Shown: piece after piece, positions 33,454 to 40,362 of the stretch
How positions within the stretch are numbered: the stretch's first letter is position 1
How the letters are laid out: each line of letters begins with the position of its first letter
NCBI RefSeq assembly: GCF_001039475.1
Contig: NZ_LELK01000006.1
Span: 1,945 to 65,944, forward strand
Direction: 5' to 3'
Length of the DNA: 64,000 bases
Origin: Guptibacillus hwajinpoensis
GTDB lineage: Bacteria > Bacillota > Bacilli > Bacillales > Guptibacillaceae
Notes under the pieces: model-generated
Databases searched by the model: none
The model's input: only the letters and a program-made list of their open reading frames with translations
Told to the model about the DNA's origin: nothing
Position numbers and translations under genes: made by a program

Positions 33454-34554
33454 TTACTTAATAATTTGTAACTCTTTCGGAAACTTTGTGAGCGTCTCGT
33501 ATCCATTTTCTGTGACAAGTACATCATCTTCAATACGAACTCCGCCAACTTCAGGAAGATAGATACCCGGTTCAATTGTATACGTCATTCCTTTTTGAAG
33601 AAGGCTATCATTTTTCTCACTCATCGAAGGATACTCATGTACTTCGATTCCAATGCCATGTCCAATTCGATGAGGGAAGTAGTCTCCATAACCAGCATCA
33701 CTAATAACATTTCGAGCAGCTAGATCAATATCACCAAGACGCGTGCCAGGCTTAGAGATAGCTAGTGATTCGTTTTGTGCTTGTAACACTGTTTCATAAA
33801 TTTCTTTTTGTTTCTCATTAATAGTTCCGAAAGCAACCGTTCTAGTGATGTCTGAACAATAACCATTCAAAACGACACCAAGATCGAATAACACTAAGTC
33901 GCCTGTTTTCAGTTTACGCTGCCCTGGATTTCCATGAGGCTGGCCAGATTTCTCTCCAAATAGAACCATCGTAGAAAAAGACATTTCTCGAATTCCTTTT
34001 TTCTTCAATTCAAATTCAATCGTCGCAAGAACTTCCATTTCAGTAACGCCTTCACGAAGAGCCGCTACTCCAGTTTGGACACCAAAATCAGCGAGCGATG
34101 CTGCTTCTCTTAGGATCTCTATTTCTTTCTCGTCTTTAATAAGGCGTAGTTCATTAAGCCCGAATTCTGCTGAATGGAACTTAAGCCCTGAGAATAGATT
34201 CTGAAGCTTTTCAACACGCTCATAAGCTAGTGTAGATTTTTCAATTGAAACTGATGAAGGACTTTGTATACCTCTTGCTTTCAATGCTTGATGTATAAAG
34301 TCAAACGGTTCTTCTGAATCACTATATCCGATAATATCGTATCTCCAACCTGCATCACGTGCTTGCGATTCTTCCATACCCGGGCAGACTAGAAAAGGCT
34401 CATGATTCGGAATGACAAAAAGACCAAGCAGCCTTTCATGTGGCTCACAATGAAAGTTTGTTAAATAGAAAACATTTGATGGTGAATGAATAAAAGCAAA
34501 ATCCTGATTCTGCTCAGTAAGCCACTCAGTAAATTTGGTTAAACGTTCGTTCAT
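33454..34554 (-). CDS. M24-family Xaa-Pro peptidase
   Basis: This 366-residue protein has a creatinase-like N-terminal domain (about 1-125) and a pita-bread catalytic domain. The metal ligands are in LVLFDLGVVLNGYCSDITRT, HRIGHGIGIEVHEYP, YTIEPGIYLP and GGVRIEDDVLVTENGYE. All five ligand motifs are present, so it should be an active di-metal aminopeptidase P or prolidase. The start follows AAAAAGGATGTGCT. Confidence 0.94.
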   Translation of the reverse strand: MNERLTKFTEWLTEQNQDFAFIHSPSNVFYLTNFHCEPHERLLGLFVIPNHEPFLVCPGMEESQARDAGWRYDIIGYSDSEEPFDFIHQALKARGIQSPSSVSIEKSTLAYERVEKLQNLFSGLKFHSAEFGLNELRLIKDEKEIEILREAASLADFGVQTGVAALREGVTEMEVLATIEFELKKKGIREMSFSTMVLFGEKSGQPHGNPGQRKLKTGDLVLFDLGVVLNGYCSDITRTVAFGTINEKQKEIYETVLQAQNESLAISKPGTRLGDIDLAARNVISDAGYGDYFPHRIGHGIGIEVHEYPSMSEKNDSLLQKGMTYTIEPGIYLPEVGGVRIEDDVLVTENGYETLTKFPKELQIIK

Positions 34555-34649
34555 AATAGCACATCCTTTTTCGATTACTTTAGCAACTAACTACCTGATA
34601 AGTAGTTTAATTTCATCACTAGCTTATCATAAATAACTCAAACCCAACG

Positions 34650-34793
34650 CTAACAAAAACCCCGCTTATATTTAGTGGAGTTGCTACTGCAAGAATTTTT
34701 GTATAGATACCTCACTTAGCTGATTGGAGCGGAAATCAGCTAAGTGTTGAGATTTATTCAATAATTGTTTCAAAAACAACAATCTTTCATAAA
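34650..34793. repeat. MITE-like repeat fragment, copy E2 (degenerate)
   Basis: The stretch contains the family blocks TTAGCTGATTGGAGCGGAAAT, TTATTCAATAATTGTTTC and AAAACAACAATCTTTCATAA in outline, but lacks a clear left terminus. It abuts the complete copy E1, so two elements lie head to tail. Confidence 0.65.
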
Positions 34794-34994
34794 GGCTCTT
34801 TTCTAAAAGATTGTTGTTTTGAAAGGATTTTCTTAAAAGAACCTGACTTCGCTAATTGGAGCGGAAGAATGCTCGACTCCTGCGGGACTAGCGGGACAGG
34901 TGAGACCCCGCAGGAGCGTTAGCGACGAGGAGCGCGGAAAGCGGGTAGGAGCGTAAATTGATCACCTATAGCAACAATGTCAACGAAAAGAGCC
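34794..34994. repeat. MITE-like interspersed repeat, copy E1 (long form)
   Basis: The element begins GGCTCTTTTCTAAAAGATTG and ends with CAACGAAAAGAGCC. Its GC-rich centre contains GCGGGACAGGTGAGACCCCG and AGCGACGAGGAGCGCGGAAA, the reverse complement of the core in copy C. Together with E2 it fills the first 450 bases of the 940-base gap between the M24 peptidase and the aldo/keto reductase. Confidence 0.88.
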
Positions 34995-35004
34995 TTCTTA
35001 AACT

Positions 35005-35131
35005 ACAAAAAGGGCTGCCTACAATAGGCAGCCACTTTATTCAAACAACTGAGAAGAGGGAACTTCGCTTCGTTTGAGTTATGCAATTTGAACGTGTCGG
35101 GGAACACCATTCATGTTTATCTTTCTGTACT
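35005..35131 (-). ncRNA. Candidate Fur-controlled small RNA (FsrA-like)
   Basis: The minus strand has TTGACT (35164-35159), 17 bases, then TATCAT (35141-35136), with a Fur box over the -10. A perfect T-tailed terminator lies at 35033-35013, giving a transcript of about 125 bases. The only ATG frame inside codes for 11 residues and lacks a good ribosome binding site. Two C-rich stretches, CCCCGACACG (35102-35093) and TTCCCTCTTCTC (about 35062-35051), could pair with AGGAGG-type ribosome binding sites. The second lies in the loop of a TCAAAC/GTTTGA stem. This design is that of FsrA, the Fur-regulated iron-sparing small RNA of Bacillus. The identity is inference. Confidence 0.6.
35013..35033 (-). 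terminator. Terminator of the candidate small RNA
   Basis: GGCTGCCT-ACAAT-AGGCAGCC has an 8-base perfect stem, followed on the minus strand by CTTTTTGTAGTTT. Confidence 0.85.
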
Positions 35132-35151
35132 GATAATGATAATCTTTATCA
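35131..35151. promoter_or_regulatory. Fur box 1, over the small RNA promoter
   Basis: TGATAATGATAATCTTTATCA matches the 21-base Fur consensus (two overlapping TGATAAT-N-ATTATCA units) at 19 of 21 positions. It covers the -10 of a promoter reading to the left (TTGACT-17-TATCAT). Confidence 0.8.
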
Positions 35152-35160
35152 ATTATAAAG

Positions 35161-35328
35161 TCAATACGATTTTCTATAAATGAATTGAGATGCTTTTTCT
35201 GGGCGACTTACTCTTTTCTTTTGCATATATCCACTTTTTATCGCTTCAGCTCTAAGGACGACCGCAAATGCACCGAATGAAAGAACCAAGATCAACAAGA
35301 ACATTGAGATTTGTATGATATCAATCAT
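35161..35328 (-). CDS. Small single-pass membrane peptide, 55 aa, Fur-controlled
   Basis: The peptide begins MIDIIQISMFLLILVLSFGA and has one transmembrane helix (about 4-26). A basic cytoplasmic tail ends in FIYRKSY. The start has AGAGGTG upstream. A promoter (TTCTCA-17-TATACT) lies in front, with a Fur box covering its -35. The stop codon lies inside the -35 of the small RNA promoter downstream. I do not recognise the family. The Fur site suggests a role in iron starvation, for example as a small membrane modulator. Confidence 0.65.
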   Translation of the reverse strand: MIDIIQISMFLLILVLSFGAFAVVLRAEAIKSGYMQKKRVSRPEKASQFIYRKSY

Positions 35329-35375
35329 TTCACACCTCTAATTCCAATAGTTTTCATTAGTATAGCACGCCTTAA

Positions 35376-35396
35376 TGATAATGAGAAGCATTATCA
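35376..35396. promoter_or_regulatory. Fur box 2, upstream of the 55-aa gene
   Basis: TGATAATGAGAAGCATTATCA has perfect 8-base arms (TGATAATG/CATTATCA) and matches the 21-base Fur consensus at 18 positions. It lies 48 bases upstream of the 55-aa gene and 102 bases upstream of the divergent aldo/keto reductase, which it might also influence. Confidence 0.8.
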
Positions 35397-35497
35397 TTAA
35401 GAGAAACTTCTTAGTATCCAAGAACGTTTTGGTTGTGCAAGCGTTTTTATTACACTAATATGTTAGATGTACATACATACTTTTAGGAGGTAATTTA

Positions 35498-36400
35498 ATG
35501 CAACGTGTTGATATAACGAATGATTTATCGTTTTCCCGCATCATTCATGGTCTCTGGCGTCTTGCTGATTGGAAGCAATCAAGCGAAGAAACACACTCTC
35601 TAATTGAACATAACCTTGAACGCGGTATAACCACGTTTGATCATGCTGACTTATATGGAAGTTACGAATGTGAAGAGCTTTTTGGCAAAGCGCTTGCGCT
35701 TAAGCCTTCTCTTCGCGATGAAATGGAAATTGTGACGAAATGCGGTATCGTAATTGAATCTCCAAATCGTCCAGCACATCAATCTCACCATTACAACACG
35801 AGCAAAGAGCATATTATCGCATCTACTGAACAATCACTGAAATCTCTAGGCATTGATCATATTGATGTTCTTTTGATTCATCGTCCGGATCCATTTATGG
35901 ACCCTGAACAAGTTGCTGAAGCTTTTTCCTCTCTCAAACAAGAAGGTAAAGTTCGTCATTTCGGGGTTTCTAACTTTAAGGATCACCAATTTAATATGTT
36001 GCAATCTTATGTTGACCAGCCTTTAGTTACGAATCAAATTGAGCTATCTGCTTATAACCTGGAAAACTTTGAAGATGGTACCCTTAACCTATGTCAGGAA
36101 AAGCGAATGAAACCAATGGCATGGTCTCCTCTTGCAGGTGGACAAGTTTTCACTGCTAATGATGAGAAAGCCGTTCGTCTTCGTCAGACAGTTGAGAAAG
36201 TAGCATCTGAAATTGGTGCAGAAGGCATGGATCAAGTTCTTTACGCATGGCTATTAAATCATCCAGCAAACATAATGCCAATTGTAGGCTCAGGAAAACC
36301 TGAACGAATAGACAGCGCAATTGATGCATTAAATTACTCGTTAACACGCGACCAGTGGTTTGAAATTCTTACAAGCTCAATGGGATATGACATTCCATAA
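35498..36400 (+). CDS. Aldo/keto reductase
   Basis: This 300-residue NADPH-dependent reductase of the YdhF-like group begins with a TIM-barrel pattern SRIIHGLWRLADW. The catalytic Asp and Tyr are in TTFDHADLYGSYECEELFGKAL, with Lys in EIVTKCG and His in LLIHRPDP. Cofactor binding is by PIVGSGKPERI. The start follows TTAGGAGG. A Fur box lies 100 bases upstream but is probably tied to the divergent small gene. Confidence 0.93.
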   Translation: MQRVDITNDLSFSRIIHGLWRLADWKQSSEETHSLIEHNLERGITTFDHADLYGSYECEELFGKALALKPSLRDEMEIVTKCGIVIESPNRPAHQSHHYNTSKEHIIASTEQSLKSLGIDHIDVLLIHRPDPFMDPEQVAEAFSSLKQEGKVRHFGVSNFKDHQFNMLQSYVDQPLVTNQIELSAYNLENFEDGTLNLCQEKRMKPMAWSPLAGGQVFTANDEKAVRLRQTVEKVASEIGAEGMDQVLYAWLLNHPANIMPIVGSGKPERIDSAIDALNYSLTRDQWFEILTSSMGYDIP

Positions 36401-36417
36401 ACTAACCACCTGTATTC

Positions 36418-36446
36418 AAAAGCATCTTCTCTAGAGAAGATGCTTT
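36418..36446 (+). terminator. Terminator after the aldo/keto reductase
   Basis: AAAGCATCTTCT-CTAG-AGAAGATGCTTT in outline, followed by ATTTCTATT, lies 18 bases after the stop. Confidence 0.8.
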
Positions 36447-36518
36447 ATTTCTATTGATATGCTAAGACCTACTCCATTAATCAAACGTTTGTTTAACTTT
36501 CGTTTTCCCCTAAAAAAA

Positions 36519-36541
36519 ATCAGCACATTAACTGTGCTGAT
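36519..36541 (-). terminator. Terminator overlapping the DoxX gene 3' end
   Basis: ATCAGCACA-TTAAC-TGTGCTGAT, followed by TTTTTTTTAGG on the minus strand, straddles the DoxX stop codon at 36528. Confidence 0.75.
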
Positions 36542-36941
36542 CTATTTCTTTATTCTTATTTAGTAGCACCTCAGAGATGGCAAACTTCTTACTGCCTGTA
36601 AACGCCAGAATGAAAGATAAGCCAAGTAGAGAAAGTGGGAATTCGTACCCACCAATTAACCCCATTTGAAACTTTACAAGTACAATAGCTCCGATCATCG
36701 TTAATCCAAGTAAAATGGCAGATGGCACGACGAAAATCCCTAGAATAAGAAAGGCTCCTCCGGCAGCTTCAATAATGGCTGTAGCGTAAGCAAGCCAAGC
36801 TGGCTGACCAATTTTTTCGAACATTGCAACCGTGCTCTCGATTCCGCCAAGCTTCTGTATGCCATGAGCCAACATAATGATACCAAGAGTCAATCTTCCT
36901 CCTAGTAATCCCCATTCAATTTTTGATCCCACTACGAACAC
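36528..36941 (-). CDS. DoxX-family membrane protein
   Basis: This 137-residue protein has four hydrophobic segments. The DoxX pattern is RLTLGIIMLAHGIQKLGG near the start, then WLAYATAIIEAAGGAFLILG. Family members are small quinone-linked or thiosulfate-related membrane proteins; some belong to redox-stress complexes, but this one cannot be specified. The start is uncertain: GTGs at 36941 and 36932 are in frame, and the second has GGGGTG 6 bases upstream. Confidence 0.88.
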   Translation of the reverse strand: MFVVGSKIEWGLLGGRLTLGIIMLAHGIQKLGGIESTVAMFEKIGQPAWLAYATAIIEAAGGAFLILGIFVVPSAILLGLTMIGAIVLVKFQMGLIGGYEFPLSLLGLSFILAFTGSKKFAISEVLLNKNKEIDQHS

Positions 36942-36991
36942 CCCATTTTGTTGTTTCTTAGCTAACGTTTGGGAAGCTTATATGGATCACT

Positions 36992-37561
36992 TTATGCTTT
37001 AACTGGTTGTTGACTACTATGTAATAACCTTGCTTGAACGAGTCGTCTACGCACCGTTACTCCTAACCAACTCGCAAGAAGTGCCTTAATGATACCGACG
37101 ACCACAAAAGGATAAAACCCAAAAGCAAATGCGTCATTCCAAGTTAACTCTGCAACAAATTTTAACTGAATCGTTCCAATACATAAGATCAACATCATAG
37201 CAAAGAGATTTGCAATAATAGCGTTTACAAATGAAAAAGATGTCTTCTCAAGAATTAATCCTGTTACATAAGCTGCCGCAATAAAAGCAAAAATATATCC
37301 TCCTGTAGGTCCAAAAAGAACGCCTAGTCCCCCTTTTGCTTGAGCAAATACTGGTAAACCAATTGCTCCAAGTGCCGCATAACAAATCATACTTATTGCA
37401 CCATAGCGGCTACCGAGAATAGTAGCCGTTAAACCTACTGCTAATGTCTGACCGCTTATCGGAACAAGTGGTAGTGGAATTTCTACTTGAGCGAGAATTG
37501 CAGTTACTGCTGCAAAAATTCCACATACGATCGTCATTCGAAGCTTATTTGCTTGCCTCAT
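36992..37561 (-). CDS. bioY: Biotin transporter S component BioY
   Basis: This is a protein of about 189 residues with six membrane segments. BioY motifs are EIPLPLVPISGQTLAVGLTA and GPTGGYIFAFIAAAYVTG. BioY binds biotin and works alone or with the EcfAA'T energising module, which is not in this window. The chosen ATG (37561) has GGGGGGGAG just upstream. A BirA operator lies directly upstream, so biotin should repress it. Confidence 0.95.
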   Translation of the reverse strand: MRQANKLRMTIVCGIFAAVTAILAQVEIPLPLVPISGQTLAVGLTATILGSRYGAISMICYAALGAIGLPVFAQAKGGLGVLFGPTGGYIFAFIAAAYVTGLILEKTSFSFVNAIIANLFAMMLILCIGTIQLKFVAELTWNDAFAFGFYPFVVVGIIKALLASWLGVTVRRRLVQARLLHSSQQPVKA

Positions 37562-37578
37562 TTCTCTCCCCCCCAAAA

Positions 37579-37610
37579 ATGTTAACTACTTCATTTAATA
37601 AGTTAACATT
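37579..37610. promoter_or_regulatory. BirA (biotin repressor) operator
   Basis: The arms AATGTTAACT (37579-37588) and AGTTAACATT (37601-37610) are perfect inverted repeats separated by 12 bases, matching the TGTTAAC-N-GTTAACA form of Gram-positive BirA sites. It lies 18 bases upstream of the bioY start and 24 bases past the end of the upstream deacetylase gene. Confidence 0.85.
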
Positions 37611-37633
37611 AAAACAAAGGAAGAGAAAGGTTC

Positions 37634-38407
37634 TTATGGCATACTTTCATCAATCATCTCAAATCCTGGAATCATCTCAGATAATCTAACAATCACTGCC
37701 TCATCCTTAAAGATAGGGATGTATTCGTTTAGCACCGCTACCATCTTCTCCCCTGCAATCCCTACGTGTCCAATGGCTATATGTGCTTCATGATCTTTCA
37801 GTCGTTCAGCTAGCTCTTGCGCTTTTCGACTCATATGTCGAAGCGTATAGACGTCATCAAAAAACAGTTCATTTTCAAGATACGGAACGCCAATTTGTTC
37901 TGCTAACGTTGGAATGACACTCTTGTCCGTTGTTTTACTATCAAGGTAGTAAAGACCTCTTTCTCTGCAGACCTCAAGAACAATTCTCATTACCCTCTCG
38001 TCGGCAGTTGCTTTGGAACCCATATGATGGTTCATCCCAACCGCATGTGGCACCGCATCCACAGCATCATTAATTCGCTTCCTAATCTCACCATTCGATA
38101 AGTTTGTTGTAATAGCACCTGGCCCAAGCCAGCTTTTCTTGCCTCTAAGTGGTTCCATTGGAACATGAACAATCACTTCATGCCCAAAGCTGTGAGCAAG
38201 TTTAGCATCACGCTCGGTTGTTTCGAGAAATGGCATAATCGCAACCGTTAATGTAACAGGAAGCTTTAGCATTTCTTCCGTTCCCCCCATGTTATTCCCA
38301 AAATCATCAATCACGATCGCAAGTTCCCTATCTTCTTTCATACGTTCAGCGGACACTTCATTTGGCAGGAATGTAATGAGCAATAGAATACAAAAGAACA
38401 TTTTCAT
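37634..38407 (-). CDS. Divergent polysaccharide deacetylase family protein
   Basis: This 257-residue exported protein has a signal peptide (cleavage about residue 20, after VSA). The catalytic fold follows ELAIVIDDFGNNMGGTEEML, with VTLTVAIMPFLETTERDAKL, EVIVHVPMEP and GMNHHMGSKATADERVM as typical motifs of the YibQ/DUF610 branch. The substrate of this branch is not defined; peptidoglycan-associated polysaccharide is likely. It lies upstream of bioY on the same strand and shares no obvious promoter with it. Confidence 0.85.
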   Translation of the reverse strand: MKMFFCILLLITFLPNEVSAERMKEDRELAIVIDDFGNNMGGTEEMLKLPVTLTVAIMPFLETTERDAKLAHSFGHEVIVHVPMEPLRGKKSWLGPGAITTNLSNGEIRKRINDAVDAVPHAVGMNHHMGSKATADERVMRIVLEVCRERGLYYLDSKTTDKSVIPTLAEQIGVPYLENELFFDDVYTLRHMSRKAQELAERLKDHEAHIAIGHVGIAGEKMVAVLNEYIPIFKDEAVIVRLSEMIPGFEMIDESMP

Positions 38408-38615
38408 CTATTTACGCTCCTTTCACTCCTTACCTTCCCCTACCTATAGTAGCTTAATGAATTTTCTATTGATATGGAAGAAATCCCCTACAAACGATGT
38501 GTTTTAACTAATTTCTTTTACTTCCTCTTCTAGAGAGAGGTTTTTCAGGAAGTAATCAAGGGCATAGTAAAGATAGACTACAAGAAAAGCATATTGATTT
38601 AAAGGAGAGACAACC

Positions 38616-39128
38616 ATGGAGAACAAATACATTCGTGAATCACGTGTCGTCAAAACAAGCCACGTATTCCCTGAAGCAACTAATAACCACAAAACTCTAT
38701 TCGGCGGTCAGCTGATGCGCGACATTGATGACATCGCATCAATTGCAGCCATGCGTCATTGTCGAAGTGAAGTCGTAACAGCGTCAACGGACTCAGTAGA
38801 TTTCCTTTATCCAATTACACCTGACGACTCTGTTTGTCTTGAAGCATATGTTACCTTTACCGGTAAATCTTCAATGGAAGTGTTCGTAAAAGTAATCGCC
38901 GAGCACCTCTTATCTGGCGAACGAAAAATTGGAGCAACAGCTTTCCTTACATTCGTTTCCCTTGATGAAAACAAAAAACCGCTGAGTGTTCCAAAAGTAA
39001 TACCAGAAACCGAAGAAGAAAAAAACCTCCACCAAACAGCACCAGCCCGTGCAGAAAAACGCCGTGAACACCGTCAAGCAAGTAAAGAACTAGCCGGCCT
39101 CCTAACTACCCAAAAACCCTGGGAATAA
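38616..39128 (+). CDS. Acyl-CoA thioesterase, hotdog fold (YkhA-like)
   Basis: This 170-residue hotdog-fold hydrolase has HVFPEATNNHKTLFGGQLMRDIDDIASIAA (catalytic Asn/Asp pattern) and VDFLYPITPDDSV. The family hydrolyses acyl-CoA of medium to long chain. AAAGGAGAG lies before the ATG. Immediately after its stop starts a tandem repeat array, so the transcript may extend into it. Confidence 0.93.
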   Translation: MENKYIRESRVVKTSHVFPEATNNHKTLFGGQLMRDIDDIASIAAMRHCRSEVVTASTDSVDFLYPITPDDSVCLEAYVTFTGKSSMEVFVKVIAEHLLSGERKIGATAFLTFVSLDENKKPLSVPKVIPETEEEKNLHQTAPARAEKRREHRQASKELAGLLTTQKPWE

Positions 39129-39614
39129 CAAAAGCGGAAGTGCCCGTTTAGCCTCGACAAGCGTTGGAACCTTTTAAAAAGAACACGGTCTTTGTGTTCA
39201 TTTTAAAAGGTGAAACGATCGAGAGGCTGGGCACTGCAGCTGGATGATACAAAAGCAGAAGTGCCCCGGTAGGCCCGAAAAGCGCTGGAGCCTTATGTAA
39301 AGAACACGTTCTTTGTGTTCATTTCATAAGGTGAAGCGATCGAGGGACTGGGGCACTGCAGCTGGATGATACAAAAGCGGAAGTGCCCCGGTAGGCCCGA
39401 AAAGCGCTGGAGCCTTATGAAAAGAACACGGTCTTTGTGTTCATTTCATAAGGTGAAGCGATCGAGGGACTGGGGCACTGCAGCTAGAAGATACAAAAGC
39501 GAAAGTGCCCGTTTAGCCTCGACAAGCGTTGAAGCCTTTTAAAAAGAACACGTTCTTTGTGTTCATTTCATAAGGTGAAGCGATCGAGGGACTGGGGCAC
39601 TGCAGCTGGATGGA
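39128..39614. repeat. Four tandem structured repeats of about 122 bp
   Basis: Units start at 39128, 39249, 39371 and 39493 with ACAAAAGCGGAAGTGCCC or a close variant. Each holds an inner hairpin with loop GGTCTTT or GTTCTTT and an outer stem GTGCCC...GGGCAC. Unit 1 uses CCTTTTAAAA/TTTTAAAAGG for the inner arm. Units 2 and 3 use CCTTATG/CATAAGG, so the arms change together. Unit 4 joins the left half of type 1 to the right half of type 2. No coding capacity is evident. The array lies between the thioesterase stop and the YisL terminator. Confidence 0.9.
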
Positions 39615-39616
39615 AC

Positions 39617-39648
39617 AAAAGCGACGGCCGAAGACGGCCGTCGCTTTT
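39617..39648. terminator. Bidirectional terminator after the YisL-like gene
   Basis: AAAAGCGACGGCCG/CGGCCGTCGCTTTT is a 14-base perfect stem with a 4-base loop. It lies between the tandem repeats and the stop of the YisL-like gene. Confidence 0.88.
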
Positions 39649-39658
39649 GTTCGTGTTA

Positions 39659-39997
39659 TTAATTAAATGAAATGAGATTATAACCAATTGCAAGAATAAC
39701 AAGAAGTAAAACAATGGCCCCAATCCAGAATTTCTTCGTGGATTCAGAGCGTTTTCTACGCCCTACAATTACTTCCATAAATCCGATTAGCATAATAGCA
39801 AGGATACCTTTGAAAACATATAAAAGTGGGAATCCGAGCATTACTAGCATACCAACCCCAGAAATAATCATAATTAGGTAGAATAAACGCTGAATCATCG
39901 GCGTGATTTTTTGTTTAGGGGCGAAGTAACTGACAACTAATAGTAGAACAAGGATCGCCCATGACCCCGCATGAGATTGTAGTAGAATATTGTACAT
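39659..39997 (-). CDS. YisL-family (DUF1516) membrane protein
   Basis: This 112-residue protein has four transmembrane segments and begins YNILLQSHAGSWAILVLLLV, which is characteristic of the YisL/DUF1516 family of Bacillus. The function is unknown. The conserved HAGSW near the start and the basic loop VGRRKRSESTKKFW are visible. A strong terminator follows. Confidence 0.85.
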   Translation of the reverse strand: MYNILLQSHAGSWAILVLLLVVSYFAPKQKITPMIQRLFYLIMIISGVGMLVMLGFPLLYVFKGILAIMLIGFMEVIVGRRKRSESTKKFWIGAIVLLLVILAIGYNLISFN

Positions 39998-40149
39998 TAA
40001 TGTTCCCCTTCCAATTCTTTATGGTTATGACAATTGCCATACCTTAATAGTAGATAGGAAGTAGAACGGACACAAGTCCTAATATGAAATAGTCTCAAAA
40101 AATTTATGCTAATGTGAACCTATAATGACTAATATAGTGAAAATAAAAG

Positions 40150-40315
40150 GCTCTTTTCTTAGACATTGTTGCTATTACTGTATAGCATTTGATTTCCGCT
40201 GCGGGATGCTCGCTTTCCGCGTGGCGGGCGGTGAGCCTCCTTCCGCTCCAATCAGCGAAGTGTGTTTTTTTATTCAATAATTATTTCAAAAGCAACGATC
40301 TTTTAGAAAAGAGCC
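40150..40315. repeat. MITE-like interspersed repeat, copy F
   Basis: It begins GGCTCTTTTCTTAGACATTG and ends with CGATCTTTTAGAAAAGAGCC in outline. It keeps the left part of the GC-rich centre (GCTCGCTTTCCGCGTGGCGG, GGTGAGCCTCC) and lacks the right part. It fills most of the 365-base gap between the YisL gene and mtlD. Confidence 0.88.
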
Positions 40316-40325
40316 AAATAAAAAA

Positions 40326-40347
40326 AGAAGCTCCAGCATGAGCTTCT
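40326..40347 (-). terminator. Terminator of the mannitol operon
   Basis: AGAAGCTC/GAGCTTCT with a 6-base loop is followed by TTTTTTATTT on the minus strand, 16 bases past the mtlD stop. Confidence 0.75.
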
Positions 40348-40362
40348 CTTTCAGCAGATCAA

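Noticed and set aside
35085-35120. 11-codon frame (MNGVPRHVQIA) in the small RNA
   Set aside because: There is no good ribosome binding site and the product is too short to support; it is noted only because a dual-function RNA cannot be excluded.
39128-39614. CRISPR array
   Set aside because: The repeats are contiguous, about 122 bases long, with no unique spacers, and no cas genes are near.
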